Positions 18,641 through 27,905 of a stretch of DNA of 64,000 bases are shown here, piece after piece. Source of the DNA: Jiella pelagia (GTDB lineage Bacteria > Pseudomonadota > Alphaproteobacteria > Rhizobiales > Rhizobiaceae). Position 1 is the first letter of the stretch. Each line of letters begins with the position of its first letter. Below the pieces are notes generated by a model. It saw nothing but the letters and a program-made list of their open reading frames with translations. It was not told the origin of the DNA and made no database searches. A program made the translations under genes and the position numbers. The stretch spans positions 1,247,501 to 1,311,500 of the forward strand of contig NZ_CP114029.1 in NCBI RefSeq assembly GCF_026898155.1, read 5' to 3'.

Positions 18641-18752
18641 ATGCGTGTTGAAAATCTCTGTGGCGCCGTCCTGAAGACGGTTCTCGCTGCGACGACGGCG
18701 CTCGTCGCGCCGAACATGATCTCGCTCGGCCGCCGCCCAACCCTTTGCGGCA
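18641..18752 (+). other. Out-of-frame signal-peptide segment of the autotransporter
   Basis: In the frame one base off from the protease gene, an ATG at 18641 begins MRVENLCGAVLKTVLAATTA, then LVAPNMISL, an excellent Sec signal core. Dropping one base near 18728-18729 (CTCGGCC to CTCGCC) would continue it as AAAQPFAAMVLGEQ straight into the protease frame. A TGA at 18717 blocks the protease frame upstream. The exported gene is therefore best read as 18641-22145 with a one-base insertion. Confidence 0.75.
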
Positions 18753-21700
18753 ATGGTTCTTGGCGAGCAGCCGGAGGATGGCGCCGCGATCGAGGCGGCG
18801 CTGGCCGAAGCGGCGAAGCACGGCGAACGCTCGCTCGTCGCCTCGGTGATCGAAAACACCCGGCTCACGCCCTGGCGCGCAGACGCGGTTTTCGGTGCTG
18901 CGAGGGCACAGACCCCGGACCTCGAAGCCAAGCTGCAGAAGGCCTCGCAAGCCGGGCTGGCACTTGCCGCACGCAAGCGAGCAGCCGCAGCCGCGACGAC
19001 GGGCGTGCCGCTGCCTCCTGGCGCCGACGCATCGGTGCCCGTCGAAACGCTCTCGGAAGAGGACGCCAACTTCGGCTGGAAGATGATCGGCGCCGACATG
19101 GCCGCGCGACTCGGCCTGACCGGCGCCGGCGTCACCGTCGGCACGGTCGATTCCGGCATCGACATCCGTCCCGACGGCACCATCCACCCGGAACTCGAAG
19201 GCCGGGTCGATTCCCGCTCCTACAGCTATCTCTACTGGGTCAACCGGCACATGACGGTCGAGCCCAACCCGGACGGCAGCTTCGACCCCGCGGAGATCGC
19301 CGCGCTCGGCGACCAGGAGGCCGTGAACGGGTCGATGGACGTTTCGGGTCACGGCACCCATGTCGCCGGCATCATCGGCGCGGCCCATGACGGCGTCGGC
19401 ATGGTCGGCGTCGCGCCGGAAGCCAACCTTCTCGCCATCGCCGCGGTCCCTGCCAACGGGTTCGTGACGATGCCGGATGGCGAGCCGCTGATCGTCGAGG
19501 GCGAGCCCTTGCCGTGGTGGCAGGTCCAGTATTGCGGCACCGAGACCTTCCTGACGACCGTCTGCAAGCCGAAGTTTCCCGATGGCCGTTCGCCGACGGC
19601 AGAGGCGATCGACTATCTCGCATCGCAGGCGGACGTGCGGGTCAGCAATGGTTCCTTCGGCCCGAATTTTCCCGAAGGCTCCGTCACCGCGGACGTCACC
19701 GAGACCGTTCAGGACGGTGACGCCCTGCGCAGCTATGTCGAGGCAGGCAAGATCTGGGTCGCAGCGGCCGGCAACGCCTATCTCGATTCGCCGATCCAGG
19801 CATCCAATCCCGATGGCCTCGGCCTTCTGCCCTTCATCTCGCCAGAAAACGCCGGCGTCCTCAACGAGGCCGGATTTCCGGTCATCGACGATGGCGGCCT
19901 CGGCCTCGACTATTCGGATCTGACCCCCGAGGCGCTCGCGGCCCGCGAGGCGGAGACCGGCGAGGCCCTTGGCCGGATCGTCGTGGTGGTCGCCGTCGAC
20001 GCCCGGAAGGAAATCTCGTCCTATTCCAACCGCTGCGGCGTCACCGCCGAATGGTGCCTCGCCGCACCGGGTGGCGACACGGACCGCGATCCGAACGTTG
20101 TCGACCCGCAGCGCGGCATCCTCTCGAGCGTCCCCACCGACGTGGCGGAGACCGAGGCCCTGCCGGAAGGCACCGGCTACGATTTCTACGACGGCACCTC
20201 GATGGCCGCGCCGCACGTCGCCGGTGCGCTGGCGATCATGATCGAGGCCTATCCATATTTCACCCCCGGCAGGCTCGTCGACATCATGTTCGAGACCGCC
20301 GAGGACCTCGGAGCCATCGGCGTCGACGACATTTACGGCCACGGCCTGCTGCGGCTCGACCGTGCCTTGTCGGGACCGATCGCGATCGATCCGAACTCGA
20401 CCGACGACTACGTCACCGACATTCCCTTCGACCACCAGTGGCTGTTCGACTTCGCCTCCGCCGGCGGCATGGTGAAGGCGGGCGACGGGACGCTGGCGGT
20501 CGGGCGGGAGGCGGCGGTCGCCTTCGGCGGATCGACCTCGATCGAGGATGGAAAGTTCCAGGTCGACGGCTACTACGAGACCGCCGAAACCCGTGTCGGG
20601 CAGAACGGCACGCTCGGCGGCACCGGCGTCATCGTCAATGACGTCACGATCGCCGGAACCCTCGCCCCCGGCGCTTCGCCCGGAACCCTGACCGTCGCCG
20701 GCAATGTCACCCTCGCCGATACGGCGCGGACGGAGATCGAGGTCGACGGCCCGGGCACGGGCAACGGCGCCGGCAATTACGATCGGCTCGTCCTTCTCGG
20801 CAACGGCTCCACCTTCGTTGCCAACGGCATGCTCGCGCCGACGCTGCGCGGCATCTCTGCACCGGCGACCAACACCTACACGCCGCCGCTCGGCATGCCC
20901 TATTCGATCGTCATCGCCCCCGATGGCCGGGTGACCGGATCCTTCGACGGGATCGCGCAGCCGAATGCCGGCCTTCTCGCCGGCTCGCGCTTCGACGTCG
21001 TCTATGGCTCGAAGGCCGTCGCGCTCGTCGCGACGCCGGACGACTACCGTGATCTCGCCGCACTCGGCCTCTCCCAGAGCGCGGCGGCGCGGGCCGTCGG
21101 CGGCGCCCTGCAGTCGCTTCGCCCCATTGCCGGCGTGCGCCCGAGCGACGACGTCGCGGCCCTTCTCGATCCGGTCTATCTCGCCTCCGCCAATCAACTC
21201 GCCGCCGGCCTCGACGCCAGCGCCGGGACGATCTACGTCGACGCCGGCCAGGAGAGCCTGCGCTCGATCGGCCGTTTCGCCGATACCATCGGACATCACC
21301 AGGGGAACGCCCTCTCCGGGAGCGCAGATGCCGCCTCGGATCCGTTCTGGAGCGCGGTGATCGGCTCCTCGGTTGACGTCGACGACGGTGGCGAAGGCTA
21401 TGACGCAAAGACCGGCGGCCTCGTCCTCGGCGCCGAAGGCGAAGTCGGCGGCACTTTCGCCGGCCTGCAGTCCGTCTGGCTCGGCGGCGCCCTCTCCTAC
21501 ACCCGCACCAACCTTGACGACGAGCACGGTTCCGCCGACCTCGACACCTACCAGGCCGCGCTCTACGGCTCGGCCAGGCTGGACGCGTTCGTCCTGAGAG
21601 GCGCCGTCGGCTTCGGCCACGTCGAGGCGGATCTCGTCCGCTCGACCCTCGTTTCGGGTTTGAGCGCCTCGCCCGACGGCAATGGCGGCTTCGCCGAGGT

Positions 21701-22145
21701 CAATCTCGGCCTGCCCCTGGCGAGCGATGTCGGCGTGTTCGTGCCGAGCGTCGGCGTCGGCTATCGCGTCTTCCGGCGCGGCCAGGTTTCCGAAGACGGC
21801 GTCTTCGGCCTCGACCTCGCGGCAAAGACCTTCGAGGAGGGATACGTCACGGCGGGCCTCGCCTGGCAACAGTCCTACCTTCTGAACGGCGTGACGCTGA
21901 AGCCGACGGTCTCCGTCGCCTATCGCGGCGACTTCCTCGACATCGCCGATTCCCAAAGCGCGACGCTCATCGGCGCCGGCTTCGAGAGTGCCGGCGCGGA
22001 CATCGGCGCGAACGCCCTTCTCGCCTCCGCCGGCGCCGAACTCGCCTTCAGCGACCGACTGTCGGCGGGGCTGCGCTACGAGACGGAACAGCGTGCGCAT
22101 CTGTCCGAACACGCGGTGAAGTTCGACTTCAGCTTGCGCTGGTGA
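18753..22145 (+). CDS. Subtilisin-type autotransporter serine protease (S8)
   Basis: 1130 residues in this frame; the true start is probably 18641 after correcting a frame break in the signal peptide. The passenger is a subtilase with the triad motifs TVDSGID (Asp, about residue 132), GHGTHVAG (His, about 200) and GTSMAAPHVAG (Ser, about 485). A repeat of the autotransporter-associated kind follows (TLGGTGVI ... GTLAPGASPGTL, about 620-645). The last 270 residues form a beta-barrel translocator ending in FDFSLRW with a terminal aromatic, the outer-membrane insertion signal. It is expected to be displayed or released at the cell surface. Substrate unknown. Confidence 0.93.
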   Translation: MVLGEQPEDGAAIEAALAEAAKHGERSLVASVIENTRLTPWRADAVFGAARAQTPDLEAKLQKASQAGLALAARKRAAAAATTGVPLPPGADASVPVETLSEEDANFGWKMIGADMAARLGLTGAGVTVGTVDSGIDIRPDGTIHPELEGRVDSRSYSYLYWVNRHMTVEPNPDGSFDPAEIAALGDQEAVNGSMDVSGHGTHVAGIIGAAHDGVGMVGVAPEANLLAIAAVPANGFVTMPDGEPLIVEGEPLPWWQVQYCGTETFLTTVCKPKFPDGRSPTAEAIDYLASQADVRVSNGSFGPNFPEGSVTADVTETVQDGDALRSYVEAGKIWVAAAGNAYLDSPIQASNPDGLGLLPFISPENAGVLNEAGFPVIDDGGLGLDYSDLTPEALAAREAETGEALGRIVVVVAVDARKEISSYSNRCGVTAEWCLAAPGGDTDRDPNVVDPQRGILSSVPTDVAETEALPEGTGYDFYDGTSMAAPHVAGALAIMIEAYPYFTPGRLVDIMFETAEDLGAIGVDDIYGHGLLRLDRALSGPIAIDPNSTDDYVTDIPFDHQWLFDFASAGGMVKAGDGTLAVGREAAVAFGGSTSIEDGKFQVDGYYETAETRVGQNGTLGGTGVIVNDVTIAGTLAPGASPGTLTVAGNVTLADTARTEIEVDGPGTGNGAGNYDRLVLLGNGSTFVANGMLAPTLRGISAPATNTYTPPLGMPYSIVIAPDGRVTGSFDGIAQPNAGLLAGSRFDVVYGSKAVALVATPDDYRDLAALGLSQSAAARAVGGALQSLRPIAGVRPSDDVAALLDPVYLASANQLAAGLDASAGTIYVDAGQESLRSIGRFADTIGHHQGNALSGSADAASDPFWSAVIGSSVDVDDGGEGYDAKTGGLVLGAEGEVGGTFAGLQSVWLGGALSYTRTNLDDEHGSADLDTYQAALYGSARLDAFVLRGAVGFGHVEADLVRSTLVSGLSASPDGNGGFAEVNLGLPLASDVGVFVPSVGVGYRVFRRGQVSEDGVFGLDLAAKTFEEGYVTAGLAWQQSYLLNGVTLKPTVSVAYRGDFLDIADSQSATLIGAGFESAGADIGANALLASAGAELAFSDRLSAGLRYETEQRAHLSEHAVKFDFSLRW

Positions 22146-22202
22146 CGATCGCGGCATGCGCATCGTTCAGATGCCATGCCGTCTCGCTGCCATCGCCAGG
22201 GA

Positions 22203-22251
22203 GACGGCGCCGGTCCCGAACACGCCCCGAGACCGGCGCCGTCCGTATTTT
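22203..22251 (+). terminator. Terminator after the autotransporter gene
   Basis: The 13-base arms GACGGCGCCGGTC and GACCGGCGCCGTC are perfectly complementary around a 15-base loop and are followed by CGTATTTT. This is a strong intrinsic terminator 58 bases past the stop codon. Confidence 0.85.
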
Positions 22252-22440
22252 CCCCCGCAAGAATCGCCGCGCGTCTGACGCAGCATTTGGGCGCAGCGTT
22301 TGGCGCAGGCCGTCTTCTTCGCGCCGCCTGATCGCCGTTACCGAAACGTAACCATGTCCCATCGCATTTAAGTCGATTGCCCGTCCTGCGACGCAACCAA
22401 AGCTCAAGTCGAACATTGGTTGGCCAAGGAAGGGCCATTC

Positions 22441-22788
22441 ATGACCATACTCATTCTGGAAGACGAACCGATCATCGCCGTCGATCTCGAAGAGATCGTG
22501 TGCTCCTGCCAGGACGGAAACGTCGTCGTGGCAGCGAACCTGGCCGATGCCCTGCGCTACGTCGCTGAATCTGGCGGTGAGATCGACTTCGCGCTGCTCG
22601 ATCTGCAGCTCGGACGCGACGGGACGACCTCGCTACCCCTCGCCCGGATGCTGATGCAATCCAACGTCCCGTTCTGTTTCGTTTCGGCGACGACGGAGGC
22701 CATTCCGACGGAAATGGATACCGTCCCGCAAGTCGCAAAGCCCTTCCAGCCAGCAGAGATCGAGGCGGTTCTCCCTCTCGCCGCGTAA
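22441..22788 (+). CDS. Single-domain response regulator (REC only)
   Basis: 115 residues from the ATG at 22441, which has AAGGAAGG ahead of it. The whole protein is one receiver domain: acidic pair EDE at about residues 8-10, phospho-acceptor Asp in ALLDLQLG (about 55), Ser/Thr in FVSATTE and the conserved Lys in VAKPF. There is no output domain, so it must act through protein contact or phosphate shuttling. No kinase gene is adjacent. The partner is unknown. Confidence 0.9.
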   Translation: MTILILEDEPIIAVDLEEIVCSCQDGNVVVAANLADALRYVAESGGEIDFALLDLQLGRDGTTSLPLARMLMQSNVPFCFVSATTEAIPTEMDTVPQVAKPFQPAEIEAVLPLAA

Positions 22789-22819
22789 TCTTCGCGGGCC
22801 CACGACAGCATGAAAGATC

Positions 22820-22850
22820 AAGGCCGGTCCCCGAAAGCGGGCCGGCCTTT
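22820..22850 (+). terminator. Hairpin terminator after the response regulator
   Basis: AAGGCCGG ... CCGGCCTT arms enclose a GC-rich inner stem and a GAAAG loop, ending in a short T run, 31 bases past the stop. Confidence 0.65.
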
Positions 22851-22958
22851 CAGTAGCGGTGGCGATAGTTCCGCACCAGCAACCGGGCCCGTGTATGAAC
22901 GTGTCGAAAGCGGCTATCCGGCAGCCGGAGCCGCGATCTTTCCGCCCCAGTCCCGCGA

Positions 22959-23639
22959 TCAGCCGGTTGCGGAAAAGAACCGGCAATGGTCGTTCAGGAA
23001 ACACGTCTCGCATTTCGGCCGCCGCGAGACGCAGATCGCCTTGCCGAACTGGATCAGCCAGAAATGCCCGTCGCAGTGGGCCCAGGGCGGCGCCCGCACC
23101 TCCAGCTGCCGCGCCGTCTCGTCGGCTGATCTGGCCGTGGTCAGGCCGATGCGGTTCGCCACCCGGTGGACGTGAGTATCGACGGCGATCACGTCCTCGC
23201 CGAAGGTGAAGCTGAGGACGATGTCGGCGCATTTGCGCCCGATCCCGGGAAGTCGCATCAGCCCCTCACGCGTCTGCGGCACCACGCCGTCGAGTTCATC
23301 AAGCAGAAAGGCGCATAGGCGGCGGATGTTCTTCGTCTTCATGTTGTAGAGGCCGCAGGGCTTGATGGCGGCGGCGATCGTGTCGTCGGGCAGATCGAGC
23401 ATCGCCTCGGGCGTCGTCGCGAGGGCGAACAGCGCCTTTGTCGCGTTGGCCGTGTTGGTGTCGCGGCTTTGCGCCGAAAGCAGGCAGGAGACGAGCGAGC
23501 GAAACGGGTCCGGCTGATCCTTCGGGCCCTTGGCGGTCGGCGTACGCCCCGGCATGTGCTGCGAGAGGCGGCGAAAGACGATCTCGATCTCGGCCGCCGA
23601 CAGACCGCCCTTCGCATCGGCCACGGACCGCTTCGCCAT
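22959..23639 (-). CDS. nth: Endonuclease III (DNA glycosylase/AP lyase)
   Basis: 226 residues from the ATG at 23639, which overlaps the betA stop by one base (TGATG). It excises oxidised pyrimidines and cleaves abasic sites. The helix-hairpin-helix RLPGIGRKCADIVL contains the catalytic Lys. The catalytic Asp is in AVDTHVHRV. Four C-terminal cysteines spaced C-x6-C-x2-C-x5-C bind the [4Fe-4S] cluster. Co-transcription with betA looks incidental. Confidence 0.96.
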   Translation of the reverse strand: MAKRSVADAKGGLSAAEIEIVFRRLSQHMPGRTPTAKGPKDQPDPFRSLVSCLLSAQSRDTNTANATKALFALATTPEAMLDLPDDTIAAAIKPCGLYNMKTKNIRRLCAFLLDELDGVVPQTREGLMRLPGIGRKCADIVLSFTFGEDVIAVDTHVHRVANRIGLTTARSADETARQLEVRAPPWAHCDGHFWLIQFGKAICVSRRPKCETCFLNDHCRFFSATG

Positions 23640-25327
23640 CAGCGCTGGCTGGTCTCCCAATCCGGATTGATCCAGGGCTTCAACCCGGGTTCATGCGCCA
23701 GCATACCTTCGCCGAGGATGTGGTCGGCCGCCTTCTCGCCGATCATGATCGACGGGCCGTTGAGATTGCCGTTGGTGATGCGCGGAATGATCGAGGAATC
23801 GGCAAGCCTCAGCCCCTCGACGCCGATCACCCGGCATTCGGGGTCCACCACCGCCAGCGGATCGTCGGCAGCGCCGATGCGGGCGGTGCCGCAGGGATGA
23901 TAGGCGCTTTCGGCATGCTCGGCGATGAAGCGGTCGAGATCCTCGTCGCTGGTCGCCTGGGCTCCCGGCTGGATCTCCGGCCCGCGATAGGGGTCGAAGG
24001 CCTTCTGCTCGTAGATTTCCCGGGTCAGCCGGATGGCCTTTCGGAACTCCGTCCAGTCGTCCGGATGGGACATGTAGTTGAAGCGGATCGAGGGGTGCTC
24101 CGTCGGATCGGAGCTCTTCAGCCGCACCTCGCCGCGGGATTTTGAGCGCATCGGCCCGACATGGGCCTGATAGCCGTGGCCGGGCGCTGCCGCCCTGCCG
24201 TCATAGCGGATCGCGCCGGGCAGGAAGTGGTACTGGATGTCGGGATATTCGATGCCGGCGCCCGAGCGGATGAAAGCCGCCGCCTCGAAATGGTTGGTAG
24301 AGCCGTGGCCGGTGTGGAGCATCATCCATTCCAGGCCGATCCGGCCCTTCGAGAACAGCCCGAGATAGCCGTTGAGAGTGATCGGCTGGATGCAGGTCTC
24401 CTGGATGTAGAGTTCGAGATGATCCTGCAGGTTCTTGCCGACGCCGGAGCGCGGCGCGACGACATCGATGCCGTGACGGCGAAGCTCCGCCGGATCGCCG
24501 ATGCCCGAATGCATCAACAGCACCGGCGAGTTGATCGAGCCGGCGGCCAGAATCACCTCGCGCCGCGCCTTGATGACGCCGGACGCCCGCTTGCCCGAAC
24601 CGACCACGACGCCCCCCGCCCGGCCGGTCTTGCGCTCGACATCGACCCTCAGGGCCTGAGCCTGGACGAGCCGGCAATTGTCGCGTTCAAGCGCGCCGCG
24701 AAGATAGGCGTTGGCGGCAGACCAGCGCCGCCCCTGCCAGATCGTCTGCTGCATCGGCCCGAAGCCTTCCTGGCGCTCGGCGTTGTAGTCCTGCGTTTCC
24801 GGGTAGCCGGCCTGTTTCCCTGCCTCGATGAAAGCTTCATAGAGCGGGTTCTGCATGTCGCCGTTCTTGACGTGAAGCGGCCCCGCCGTGCCGCGCCAGG
24901 CCGGATCGACGCCCCTGCCCGCCCCGCCGTGGAAGTTCTCCATCCGTTTGAAGTAGGGAAGCACGTCGGCATAGGCCCAGCCGGCCGCGCCGCTCGCCGC
25001 CCAATGCTCGTAGTCGAGCGCGTGGCCGCGCACATAGACCATGCCGTTGATCGAGGAGGAGCCGCCGATCACCCGGCCGCGCGGCGTCACCAGCCGCCGA
25101 CCCGCCAGCGCCTTCTCCGGCTCGGCGACATAGCCCCAGTCATAGCGGCGCATGTTCATCGGAAAGGACAGCGCGCCCGGCATCTGGATGAACGGCCCGG
25201 CGTCCGTTCCGCCGGCCTCCAGCACCAGCACCTCGTGGCGACCGTTCTCGGAAAGGCGATTGGCCATGGCCGAGCCGGCCGAACCGGATCCGACGATGAC
25301 GTAGTCGGCTTCGTCGATGGTCTTCAT
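23639..25327 (-). CDS. betA: Choline dehydrogenase, GMC oxidoreductase
   Basis: 562 residues from the ATG at 25327, with GGAG nine bases ahead. The N-terminal FAD-binding motif is [16 protein letters not shown]. The GMC signatures [20 protein letters not shown] and [17 protein letters not shown] are present, and the C-terminal active-site segment [10 protein letters not shown] ... [11 protein letters not shown] completes it. It oxidises choline to betaine aldehyde on the way to the osmoprotectant glycine betaine. As written, the upstream betI frame runs into it without a stop. After correcting one base at 25333-25339 the genes are separate and overlap by four bases. No betB or betC is next to it. 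Confidence 0.95.
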   Translation of the reverse strand: MKTIDEADYVIVGSGSAGSAMANRLSENGRHEVLVLEAGGTDAGPFIQMPGALSFPMNMRRYDWGYVAEPEKALAGRRLVTPRGRVIGGSSSINGMVYVRGHALDYEHWAASGAAGWAYADVLPYFKRMENFHGGAGRGVDPAWRGTAGPLHVKNGDMQNPLYEAFIEAGKQAGYPETQDYNAERQEGFGPMQQTIWQGRRWSAANAYLRGALERDNCRLVQAQALRVDVERKTGRAGGVVVGSGKRASGVIKARREVILAAGSINSPVLLMHSGIGDPAELRRHGIDVVAPRSGVGKNLQDHLELYIQETCIQPITLNGYLGLFSKGRIGLEWMMLHTGHGSTNHFEAAAFIRSGAGIEYPDIQYHFLPGAIRYDGRAAAPGHGYQAHVGPMRSKSRGEVRLKSSDPTEHPSIRFNYMSHPDDWTEFRKAIRLTREIYEQKAFDPYRGPEIQPGAQATSDEDLDRFIAEHAESAYHPCGTARIGAADDPLAVVDPECRVIGVEGLRLADSSIIPRITNGNLNGPSIMIGEKAADHILGEGMLAHEPGLKPWINPDWETSQR

Positions 25328-25942
25328 TGCTTGAGGCTCCGCGTCGATGAAGCGCTCGACCATTTCGGCCGCGCCTTTGGGGTCGGGCTGAGTGAGGGGT
25401 GTCAGCGCCTGGCGCAACCAGACGCCGTCGATCATCGCGCCAGCCGCAGCGGCGATGCGGCCGGCGCGGGGCCTGCCGACGAGGGGGTTCAGCGCCGAGA
25501 CGAGATTGGTTTCGAGCCGACGGAAATAGATCCTGAGGAGCCGCGCGGCCTCGCCCGAGCGCCGGGCGTACAGGTAGAAGACGAGCCAGGCGGAAATGCT
25601 CTCCCGGCTGAACTGGCTGGGCGCGAAACTGCCCGCAACCACCGCCGCGACCCGCTGGCGCGGACCCTCCGCCGCTGCCAGCCGGCGCGTTACTTCGCCG
25701 CGATATTGCCGCAGAAGCTGGCGCATCGCCGCGATCATCACGTCGTCCTTCGAACCGAAGTAATGGTGGATCAGGGCCGGCGAGATGCCGGCCCGGGCCG
25801 CAATGTCGGCAACGGTGACGTCGAGCGAGCCCACCTCGTCGATCGCGGTGATCGTCGCGGCGATGACGGCTTCGCGGCGCGCCGGCTCGACGGGTCGGCG
25901 ACCGCCCGGCAGGCGCGGAGGCTGGCGGTGTGTGTCTGTCAT
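25324..25942 (-). CDS. betI: TetR-family repressor BetI (one-base frame break at its C-terminus)
   Basis: The first about 203 residues form a TetR protein: helix-turn-helix [26 protein letters not shown] at about residues 43-68 and a BetI-type C-terminal domain ending MVERFIDAE. Literally read, the frame fuses to BetA (767 residues). Removing one base from GAGCCTC (coding strand) gives GAG CTC AAG CAA TGA, i.e. ending ELKQ, 205 residues, with the stop overlapping the betA ATG. That is the normal BetI length and a normal operon overlap. It represses choline-to-betaine genes, and choline relieves repression. A perfect palindrome lies just upstream. Confidence 0.9.
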
Positions 25943-25958
25943 GGCCCAAGGGTAACAA

Positions 25959-25982
25959 AGTTGATTGATGAGTCAATCAACT
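25959..25982. promoter_or_regulatory. Perfect 24-base palindrome, probable BetI operator
   Basis: AGTTGATTGA-TGAG-TCAATCAACT has ten-base perfectly complementary arms and lies 17 bases upstream of the betI start. The TTGATTGA ... TCAATCAA core resembles known BetI boxes, so autoregulation of betI-betA is likely. Confidence 0.8.
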
Positions 25983-26205
25983 GCCGGGATACTTGCAACC
26001 GGAGAGGGTGCTCCCCACGCGTTGACAGGGCCAGTCCTGCCGATCCGATCCGGGCCCGGCGAGGCAGCCGTGCCCTTTCGCCAATCCCCTTATGATCGAC
26101 GCGGCGACGGCTTCTTCATTGCTGCGCTGAAAGCGATCACGACGGCTTCGCAGAACCGCGCCGCCTTGCTAGACTTCCACCAATCGACGCGCCCAAAGGG
26201 AGTTC

Positions 26206-27810
26206 ATGATGAAGCACTTGCTCGGATCGGCCGCCGCCATGGCGGTGCTTGCCTTCGGCACGACCGCAGCCTTGGCCGACTACACGCTGACCATCCTCCA
26301 TACGAACGACTTCCACAGCCGGGTCGAGGCGATCAACAAATACGATTCGACCTGCGAGGGAGACGACGTCGCCGAGAACAAGTGCTTCGGCGGCTCGGCC
26401 CGGCTCTTCACGGCGATCATGGCGGCGAAACAGGCGGCGCAGAACCCGATCCTCGTCGATGGCGGCGATCAGTTCCAGGGCACGCTGTTCTACACCCAAT
26501 ACAAGGGCAAGGCCGCGGCCGAGATGATGAACGCCCTCGGCTACGAGGCGATGACCGTCGGCAATCACGAGTTCGACGACGGCCCGAAGGTGCTGCGGGA
26601 CTTCATCAAGGCGGTGGACTTTCCGGTCCTCCTCGCCAATGCCGACGTTTCGAAGGAGCCCGAACTCGCCGATGCGGTGAAGCCTTCCACCATCGTCGAG
26701 AAGAACGGCGAGAAGATCGGGCTTCTCGGCATCGCGCCGGCCGATACCGGCGAACTGGCAAGCCCCGGCAAGAACATCACCTTCTCCGATCCTGTCGAGG
26801 CGCTGAAGCGCGAGGTGAAGACGCTCACCGATCAGGGCGTCGACAAGATCGTCCTGCTCAGCCATTCCGGATACAGGGAAGACCAGCGGATCGCCGCCGA
26901 AGTGCCGGGCATCGACGTGATCGTCGGCGGCCACAGCCATTCCCTGCTTTCCAACACCGACGACAAGGCCGAGGGCCCCTACCCCACCATGGTGAAGGGC
27001 CCGGACGGCCACGACGTGCCAATCGTCCAGGCCTATGCCTACGGCAAGTATCTCGGCGAGTTGACGCTGACCTTCGACGATCAGGGCGTCGTGACGGCCG
27101 CCACCGGCCAGCCGCTGATCCTCGATGGCGAGATCGCCGAGGATTCCAGGCTCAAGGAGCGGGTCGCCGAACTCGCCAAGCCGCTGGAGGAGATCCGCAA
27201 GAAGGTCGTCGCCGAGACGGCCGCGCCGATCGACGGCTCACGTGACAACTGCCGGGCGCGCGAATGCGAGATGGGCGATCTTCTCGCCGACGCGATGCTT
27301 GCCCGGGTGAAGGATCAGGGTGCCCAGATCGCCATCATCAATGGCGGCGGCCTCAGGGCCTCGATCGATCAGGGCGACGTCACCATGGGGGAGATCCTCA
27401 CCGTACTGCCCTTCCAGAATACGCTTTCGACCTTCAAGCTGAAGGGATCGGCGATCAGGGAGGCTCTCGAAAACGGCGTCTCGCAGGTCGAGGACGGCGC
27501 CGGCCGGTTTCCGCAGGTGGCCGGGCTGACCTACAGCTGGTCGAAATCCGCCGCGCCGGGCAGCCGCATCAAAGAGGTGATGGTCGAACAGGGCGACCAG
27601 TACGTGCCGCTCGATCCGGAAAAGACGTATGTCGTCGTCTCCAACAACTACATGCGGGCCGGGGGCGACGGCTATGCCGCCTTCGCCGAGCAGGCGAGCG
27701 ACGCCTACGACTACGGGCCGGCGCTCGAGCAGGTGCTGGCGGACTACCTCGCCAAGGACAACATCCCCTACGAGCCCTATACCGACGGCCGCATCACTGA
27801 GGTCGACTGA
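26206..27810 (+). CDS. Periplasmic 5'-nucleotidase / metallophosphatase (UshA family)
   Basis: 534 residues (or 533 from the second ATG). The Sec signal peptide ends near ALAD, residue 25. The calcineurin-like metallophosphatase motifs are in order: LHTNDFHSR, DGGDQFQGT, VGNHEFDDG, GGHSHS. The C-terminal 5'-nucleotidase domain ends with the substrate-stacking YVVVSNNYMRAGGDGYAAF. It hydrolyses nucleotides, and possibly UDP-sugars or cyclic nucleotides, in the periplasm to salvage nucleoside and phosphate. It is monocistronic by spacing. Confidence 0.94.
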   Translation: MMKHLLGSAAAMAVLAFGTTAALADYTLTILHTNDFHSRVEAINKYDSTCEGDDVAENKCFGGSARLFTAIMAAKQAAQNPILVDGGDQFQGTLFYTQYKGKAAAEMMNALGYEAMTVGNHEFDDGPKVLRDFIKAVDFPVLLANADVSKEPELADAVKPSTIVEKNGEKIGLLGIAPADTGELASPGKNITFSDPVEALKREVKTLTDQGVDKIVLLSHSGYREDQRIAAEVPGIDVIVGGHSHSLLSNTDDKAEGPYPTMVKGPDGHDVPIVQAYAYGKYLGELTLTFDDQGVVTAATGQPLILDGEIAEDSRLKERVAELAKPLEEIRKKVVAETAAPIDGSRDNCRARECEMGDLLADAMLARVKDQGAQIAIINGGGLRASIDQGDVTMGEILTVLPFQNTLSTFKLKGSAIREALENGVSQVEDGAGRFPQVAGLTYSWSKSAAPGSRIKEVMVEQGDQYVPLDPEKTYVVVSNNYMRAGGDGYAAFAEQASDAYDYGPALEQVLADYLAKDNIPYEPYTDGRITEVD

Positions 27811-27863
27811 GGCGGGCGCCGGCCAATTTGCCGATCCGACCTGAGCCAGCTAAGCAATGAGGA

Positions 27864-27882
27864 GGCCCGCCCCCGGCGGGCC
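27864..27882 (+). terminator. Hairpin after the 5'-nucleotidase gene
   Basis: GGCCCGCC-CCC-GGCGGGCC is a perfect eight-base stem with only a two-T tail, so it may be a weak terminator. It abuts the next gene's possible GTG start, which favours the later TTG start there. Confidence 0.5.
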
Positions 27883-27905
27883 TTCGCGTGTCTGGAGCCG
27901 ATCTC

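Noticed and set aside
18639..22163. A 1174-residue open frame antisense to the autotransporter
   Set aside because: Its Arg/Asp/Gly-rich, motif-free composition is the reverse shadow of a GC-rich gene whose own frame has full catalytic and barrel motifs.
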